The notes under the pieces are model-generated. The model saw only the letters and a list, made by a program, of their open reading frames with translations. It searched no databases and was not told the DNA's origin. Shown one piece after another: positions 44,244 to 52,900 of a DNA stretch of 64,000 bases (position 1 is the first letter of the stretch; every line of letters starts with the position of its first letter). The position numbers and the translations under genes are program-made. Source of the stretch: Zantedeschia hybrid cultivar (Eukaryota > Streptophyta > Magnoliopsida > Alismatales > Araceae); assembly GCA_030544215.1 (NCBI GenBank), contig JARZZO010000011.1, forward strand, positions 10,216,001-10,280,000. Direction: 5' to 3'.

Positions 44244-46893
44244 TTCCAAATGATGCCTAAGATGGCATTGAGTTTCGAGAAAGTATGTTTTTGCTCTGTT
44301 ATTATTTTTTTGGTTAATTTAATCATATTGAGTGGTGAAAACATAAAATTTAAAGTGGTTTTAAGTAGTGTAATATTATCATGATCTCTGGCCATTACTC
44401 CTATATCTAAGACCTCTTCGCTTCAGCCTTCCAAGACGATTCCGAGATCTAACATAGCATTCCTCGACTGCCTGACCTATGACTGTGTCACCATTGGCCC
44501 AACAAATTCCGCCTAGTCCATCCTCAAACCAATACACATCATAATATATGGGTCTTGCTCTAATACTGTGTTCTCATTCAAGAAAAGTAGAATCGGAGGT
44601 CCCAATCTGATCCGGATCGGCCAAATCAGCCGATCCAAAGAAAAAAGGCCAACCCTTGGATCAGGTTGAGTTTTATTTTAAAAAATAAGAAAAATGGAAA
44701 AAAATCAAGAAAACAATAAGACAAAAATGAATACCATACAATAACAATCAAATTCAATGGCATAACATGGAACTAAAAACCTAGCTCATAGGCCACAGGC
44801 TGACATAGGCCAAATTGACCTAGATCAGCTTGGATCGGCTTGTATCGGCCCGATCTAGACCAATATGACTAATTTTAGGGTTCAGGCCGATTCAGGGCCG
44901 ATTCAGACTTATGCTTTAATTTTAATTTTTTACTTCTACTGTTTTCATGGGAGGATTGGATTTCCCCCTTGAGATCAAATAGTTGGGTATTGATTCTGAT
45001 CTGGATCGAAATCGCCGATTCTGCATACCTGTTCTCATTGACCTGATCCGACTTTTGTGAGGTATCATATATTTGGCAGAGTTTGTGAATGTGGGATATG
45101 CTTTAGTAATGCAGCAAAAGAAAAGAAAAAACTCACCCCACTTCCTTAACAAAGTGGCAAAACAGGATAACAATAAGCCAAAATGTGTCTAAAATACCTG
45201 TGATAGTGAACATTATATATAATATAAACATTTGGCATTTAACCACCTACCCTTCTGTAACTTTTGCAAGTTGTGCCAGCTCTGATTCTTTTAAATGCTT
45301 CGCATATTGAGCTGCTATGTCCATGCGGTTGTGTTGATCAGGAAGGGAGAAGGGTATCATAGTGTCAAAGCGGCTGGAAAGAAAATGCAGGATCAGTATG
45401 ATCTATATAATATGCTAAGCAGGAAAGAATTACAAGGAGAGGGAGCACCTGATGAGAGCAGCATCAAGATCTTGCTTTCTGTTAGTTGCAGCAATTACAA
45501 CAACACTCTTTTCTTGCTCAAATCCATCAATCTAAAACCAGAGGAAGAATATGGCAATGTCAAAACCAAGAGCTTGTTTTATGTTGGTTGCAGCAATCAG
45601 TCCAGATATATAGGAAATTCACAACAGAAAAAGACTGTTTACCAGGAGAACAAGAAATGTTCAATATTTTAATTTGACTTCACTACCATGCAAAACACAA
45701 ATAACCTCTGGAATATAAACACAGAAAGCTTAAATACCACAACTACACAATGGTCCAACCTAAGGACTTCTGTACAAGAATATTTCTATAAAAAACAGAC
45801 TCTGTGGAACAACTATGGCAATCTCGGTATCAGTACCGATACGTATTGGTATCGGCCGGTATCGACCAATAAAAAATTAATTAAAAATATTTTATTATTC
45901 TTTTATAACTACAAAGACTGCTACAGGGTCCCCCCCCCAAAAAAAAAGAAAAAAAAGAAGAAAACACGTATCGGTATTGGCCGATACTGCCACCCATGCT
46001 CTGGAAACAACAAGTTTGTTTAAACTATTTTGTAATGAAGTATAACATGGGTAAAATGGAGGGACCAACATGTTCAAAGAACAAAATCAGCCATGTAAAC
46101 ATTCTAAACAGGCACACATACTACCTTACAATTCAATCTTTGGAACTAGTTGCCAATGTCTCGCTTTGGAACTACTTGCCACACTCTCCATTTAAAAAGC
46201 AACAAATAGCTCAAAACCCTGAACCATACACTACTACCACAACATTGATATTCTATCCTAACTTGCATCAAGAATCAAAGCACCTCCCCAGTAGCCAGGT
46301 ATATGGTGGCAGATCAAATGAGCCTCGGGCTCATCTAGCTTAGATGGCCCCCCTTATTTACCCAAGTTTAATGAAAACTATTGGGGCTGTTCAGTCAGAA
46401 AATGTATATACTTTCATTCGACTACTATGTTCCCTAGATTTTTATCATTTTATCCTTCAACAAACACCCTTTATAAATGGACAAAACTGTGCTTCAAAAA
46501 GACACTTCTTGTTGTAAAAGTCCTCTCCACACACACGACCACGAATTATCAGAAATCCCTCTTGTATCACAACTATCCTTCACATCCAGACCCTTTTTGG
46601 GCATTGATTTGGGTTAGAATGGGTGCCATCTGTCGAAAGGGAATACCCACATTTATATCTACTCTAGACAATCACAGCCGGCTCTTTCTAAGAGTTGATA
46701 ATATAACTGGTTAGGAATCCTTAAAAATTCCATAGTTGCACAAAGTGTGTTAATCACTATGGGTAAAGAGTTATGACATCATTGCCTACCTTCGGCTCAG
46801 AGAAGCTGTTCCAGCACTAGTAGTTTACACAATAATAAGGAGAGTAGTACTTACCCTCTTGTCCTCTCTGTTACCAAGCTTAACCCCCCCACC

Positions 46894-46924
<31 letters not shown>

Positions 46925-49900
46925 AAAAAAAAAAACCCGCCCAAAAAAAAAGGCATCAACAAATAGGAGCGAAATTACGATGTTAATTAAAAGGACGCCA
47001 TTTGTACACACAATGTTTTGTTATGAGCAGCGAGCAGATGTTCTACACCGAGTGGATGAATGGATAAGTGGTTATCCTTCTTGTATACATTGATAACATG
47101 CTGATCACTAGAGACAATGAGTGAGAAATCCAGGCATTAAAGGAAGATCGAGCAAGATAAAACATTTTGGTACCTTCTTGTATATTGAGGTAGCAAGATC
47201 CTAACAACATATGACTTGGCTTGGCTACATACAAATGAATACATTGTTCAGCAAATACAAAATGGATAAGTGGTTACGCTTCTTGTCCATGTTGATGACA
47301 TGGTGATCAATAGAAACAATGAACGAGAAATCTAATTATTGAAGCAAAATCTAGCAAGGGAACACAAAAGATCTTGGTCACCTAAAATACTTCCTTGGGA
47401 TGAGATAGCGACATCCTAAAAGAAACCTACACATTTCAGCACAAGTATGCATTGAACTTACTAAAGGAAATACGGAAACTCAGTTGTAAGCCAGCTTATA
47501 TTATTATTGAGGCAAACCATGGGAAAGCTCCCTTCTAGAAGATTCTAAGGGGATGTACCAGAGATTGGTGGGCAAACTTTTATACTTGTCACACACTCAA
47601 CCAAATATTTCCCATGCAGTGATTGAGCTGAATCAATTTATGCATGCTCCTAGACCACCACACTTAACAGGTAGAAGGCTGAGGTACATCAAGACAGGAC
47701 GCGCCGCAATGGCGTTCCCCATAAGCGATGTGCCGCAATAGCGCCCGATTGTGGTGGCAAATGAGCAAGGGTTCTCATTCATTGGACGAACACGAGTAAA
47801 GAAGTTAGTCCATAAGAATAGGAATAAAATTCGTTTAGCTACATGGAACATAGGAACCCTAACAGGTAAAAGCTTAGAATTAATTAAATTAATGAGAGAT
47901 AAGAGGGTCGAGTTATTATAGGAAATTAAATGGAAGGGTTCTACAACTAAAAGAATTGAAGATTTCAAACTTTGGTATGGAAGTATGAGTAGTAATAGAA
48001 ATGGTGTAGGTATTATCATAGATAAAGAGTTTAAAGACAAAGCTGTAGAAATTAGAAGGGTGGGGGATAGACTCATATTGGTTAAACTTGTAGTAGGTGA
48101 AGAAATTTTACATAATTAGTGCTTATGCACCTCAAGTAGGATTAGAAAGAGTATTAAGAAAGAATTTTGATAAGATAATTTAAGATATCCCTAATGGTGA
48201 AAGGACTTTTGTCGGAGGAGTTTACATCGCCATGTAGGAAAGGATAATCATGGTTATGAGAGGGTCTATGGAGGCTTTGGCTTTAGTGATAGAAATGGCA
48301 TGGGTGGGACCATTCTTGACTTTGCTATTACATACAATTTAATAATTGCAAATACTTACTTTAAAAAGAGATACGAATATTTAATAGCTTATAAAAGTGG
48401 AATACATAAAAGTCAAATAGATTATTTTCTTATTAAAAAAGTTGACTGATCATTATGTAAAGATTACAAAAGTCATTCCTGGGGAGAGTTTAGTCCCTCA
48501 ACGTAGGATTTTAGTAATAGATGTTTACATCTAAAAGTTGAAGAAAAATGGTGTAGTCAATAATTGTCCAAAATTAAATGGTGAAATTTAAAAGGAGAGC
48601 ATTTAGATGCCTATAGAAATTGTCTATTAAAGGAGAATATATGAGATTATGAGGGAGAAATTAACTAAATAAAGTAGAAAAAGAAATCTTAGGTGAATCT
48701 AAAGGTAAAAGAATTCTTAGAAAAGAGACTTAGTAGTGAGATAAGAAAATTCAAAAATCTATTAACCATAAAAGAGAATGATTTTAAACGTGGCAAATGA
48801 GTAAAAATGATCAAACCTTCAAAGATTGTAAAATTGCAAAAACAAACACTAAGAAAATAATTAGTGAAGCTAAGTTAAAGGCTTTTGAAGATTTGAATCA
48901 TAAGATGTGAACTCAAGACGGTGAAAAAGATAAACTTCCTAACTAAGAGACAAAAGAAGTAAAGATTCTGATCATATTAGATGTATTAAGAGCGAGCATA
49001 GTAGGGTCCTAATGAAAGATAGCGAGATTAAGGAGAGATAGAGTACTTATTTTAAAAAATTATTAAGGGAGATCAATTCAGAGGTTACTTTCGTGAAGAA
49101 ACTAATGAGTTTAGTAGACAAATTAATTATCATTATATTTGACAGATTAAAGCTTTAGAAGTAAAAAATGCTCTAAAAAAGATGAGAGTGGGTAAGGCCT
49201 TGAGATCAAATGGGATATCTACTGAAGTGTGGAAAAATATAGGTAGCTTATGTATTAAGTGGCTTATGAACTTTTCAATAAGATTTTAAAAGAGAGGAGA
49301 ATGTCGAATGACTAGAGAAGAAGTACTATGATTCTATTCTTTAAAAATAAAAAAGTACTCAATTTAGGGCTAGATGTTCCACTGTAGCCTCCCCTAGACA
49401 CACTGAAGATTTCAGTTCCCTTTTCCCAGTTCACTCTCCATGGCCCCTCCTCTTCACAATGTTCTACAAAGGTTCCAACCTTCTCACCTGTCCGATGATG
49501 CTCCTTATCATGCCTGTCTACTTTTAAATGAAACCCCACATCCTTCCAAATAGTAAGTCTCCTCCATCCGCTCTTCCTTTTTGACATTTGATAACGTTCT
49601 GCGCTTCTTGTCTTACCCTTATACAGTCATACCTAACCACACCCCCTCACAACCCAAAAAAAAAGAAAGAAAGAAAGAGAGAAAGGAATGAGCACTAGGT
49701 CCCAGTACTCTGTCGGTTTGCCTTATACTCCCTTTCAATTTCACCTTCATCTCCCTTAGCCACCTTCCTCTCAGACCGAAAGGGTCTCGATGGAACTTCT
49801 TTGGGCTGTCACTCCTCTAAAAGCCAAATACCACATTCCAGTACCCCTACCCATCTAAAGGGAAAGCTCTATCTAGGAAAATAAAAAAATAAAGACGGGG

Positions 49901-52900
49901 CGGGCGGGGGGGGGGGGGGTTAGAATATCAACAAGCGTACATAGACATTCACCTTTTGCTTCAATTGTTAAAAAAAGGAACAATATCAGCAAGTACATAC
50001 ACATTCATCTTTCTATTTTATTCATTATCTCTCTTGTAGGGCTGTCAAAGATCCAGGTCTAGGTAGACCCATTCCCAAATGAATATACCCAAACCCAATA
50101 AGGTAAATGGGTCGGGTCTTGGGCCTGCTTCTTGTAGGAGGGCCATGTGGGGATAGTCCTACATCAGTTATCTAGGGTGTGCTCCATGTGTATAAGATAT
50201 TGGGCCTTAGAACTTCAATGACATGGTTTTGGGATTTCTAGATGGTATCAGAGTAAGTGCCATGGGCCACCTCAATGTTTTCGCCTCCACCCCATTCATT
50301 TCCATGGCCCGTCTTGACCGTGAGGAGTGTAGGAGGGCCATGTGGGGATAGTCCCACATCGGTTATTCAGGGTGTACTCCATGTGTTTAAGATCTTCGGA
50401 CTTAGAACCTCAATGCCATGGTTTTCATTATGGTATTAGAGCCCATGGTTATGAATCGGACCATGCACCCTGTCATTGTGGTCCACGTAACATAACCTAA
50501 AATTGGCCTGCAGGTGAGGGGGCACGTTAGAATAGTCCCACATCGGAAAATGGTCAAAAGAAAACAATGCTTAAATAGATGGTGCCTACTCCACTCAGTG
50601 CCTTAAGGTTTTGAGTTAGATGGCCCAATAACTTCAACACTTCTTATTTATTTGATATTGAAAGATAAATGGACCTGGTAGAGAATTTGTTTATCTTAAA
50701 TGTTAATGTACCAAATAACTGGGTTTGATTTTAGGCCTTGATTCTTAGAAGTCCGCTCGCAAATTTCTGCAATGTATGACAATAGAACCCTTAATGGGTA
50801 AATGGATATTACCCATACCCATAGTTAATGGGTCCAAAGGGGTCTGTTAACGGGCCTGGGCCATTTTACATCTTCTCTCCTCACCTCGTTGTTGCCACCT
50901 TCAACCTTCCCCACACTCCCCCCCCCCCCCCCCCCCCTCCCCCTCCCAACCTTTTTTTTTTTTTTTTGGAAGAGAAGGGGGAGGGGGGAGATGGGAAGCG
51001 GGGGGAAGGGGTCATGGTAGATATAAATGGGATTATAAAGGATGAGAAAAAAAGGTCAAAGTCACACATCCTACAACTGTAGTGGAAGGTGAAAAAAAAA
51101 TAAAGCAAATCTCATATGAATGGGGGTAATACAAAAAAAATAGTGCATGGTGAAAACAAGAAGTATAAATGGCCAATTGTCTAATTTACAAAGTAAAATG
51201 AATGGGGCGTCCATCTTTAACCTGACGTAATAACACTGATAAAATCCTACGTGTGGCTTCATGCATTTCACTATCTCGAGATGCAGCAAAGGAATCAATC
51301 TACACAAATGCAACAGAAAAAGGTCAGTAGGACAATACTGGATGAATAATATTATCAGCTAGCAAGAAATTGAGCAGTTACCTCATCCAAAAAAATAATT
51401 GCTCCATTAGGAAGCTCATTAGCTAGAGAGAAAACTGTCCCCAATAGACGCTCACTTTCTCCATAAAATTTTGACATCACAACCTCCAAGGGAACATATA
51501 ACAGTGGAACACCCTGAGATCCAAATGTTGAGAGTATTTAAAATGTGATTAATGCTTCAAACAATTAGTGTTCCAAAAAAGTGTAGAGAATTACAGAGGA
51601 ATTATTAATATAATAATGCTTTCATAGTAGAAACCTTCAATGTTACAGCACTATTACCTCAGAATGATCCCTGTGCCCTAAAAAGAAGTTGCAGAATCTT
51701 GCTGTTGAACTACAAGCTACGACCATGAAGCAATCAGCGGGCTAGTATAACCCTAAATCCTATATTGATACACATAGGATAGTCGCAAAGGTTGTAAAGG
51801 TCATAAGCACAACAAGGGTCACTGCACTACATATTTGCAACTGTTATAAATGCCAAGCCAAAACTTGACGTAGCAGGTGGATGCCCAAAACTAGTATAGA
51901 CACAAGTGAAATCATACAGCAAGCAGCACTCCGTGAAACCGCAAAGCCAAACGGGAGAAACCCAACAAGTGAACTAGCTCTAATACCATCCCGTTGAACA
52001 GAATTACCAACTTAAAACTGACTACAGTGGGTGGAGTAGCCAAAAACTAATATAGGCACAGAGTGATTCGTGAATTCCTAGTAATGGACTGAAGACTATC
52101 ACCACCATCTAGTAAAAGAACATTTCCAAAAAAATTGCTGGGGAGCAGATTTAGGCTAAAAGGAGGCCAAACCACTTCAAAATCCCTTGTGTCCTTGTGA
52201 TTATGTGTGCTTCCATGGCTCTATGATGCGGGACAAGGAGGGGGGGATAAAAGTGGAGTTTAGAGGAGGGGAACCAGTCGGCGTCGCACCGATGGAAAGG
52301 CTCCGGCGTCGCACCGGAGCTGGGAGGGAAGGCTCTTCGGCGTCGCACCGAGGAGGGGAAGAGGACTGGCGTCGCACCAGTTAAGTACCTCCGTCACAGA
52401 GGTAGAACACACACATCAGGTCATTTTTTTTTTTTCTCTTCCATTTCATCATCTTTCTTTATTCTGTTAACATCGTACATATATAGGGAGATCTGTAACT
52501 CCCGTCCCTTCCCATTCCCCATCCGACTCTTGGACTACCCTTATTCATATTTCTATAACTCCTAAAATTAACAAAGACATAATGGGCCATAAATTGGCCT
52601 AATAAAAGCACAAGGGAATGGGAGAGGGATCATTTGCTTCGTATCCTGCATCAATATCACAGCGGCGCAGCGGAGAACCGAGGTAGGCTCTGATACCAAA
52701 ACTGATGCGGGACAAGGAGGGGGGGATAAAAGTGGAGTTTAGAGGAGGGGAACCAGTCGGCGTCGCACCGATGGAAAGGCTCCGGCGTCGCACCGGAGCT
52801 GGGAGGGAAGGCTCTTCGGCGTCGCACCGAGGAGGGGAAGAGGACTGGCGTCGCACCAGTTAAGTACCTCCGTCACAGAGGTAGAACACACACATCAGGT

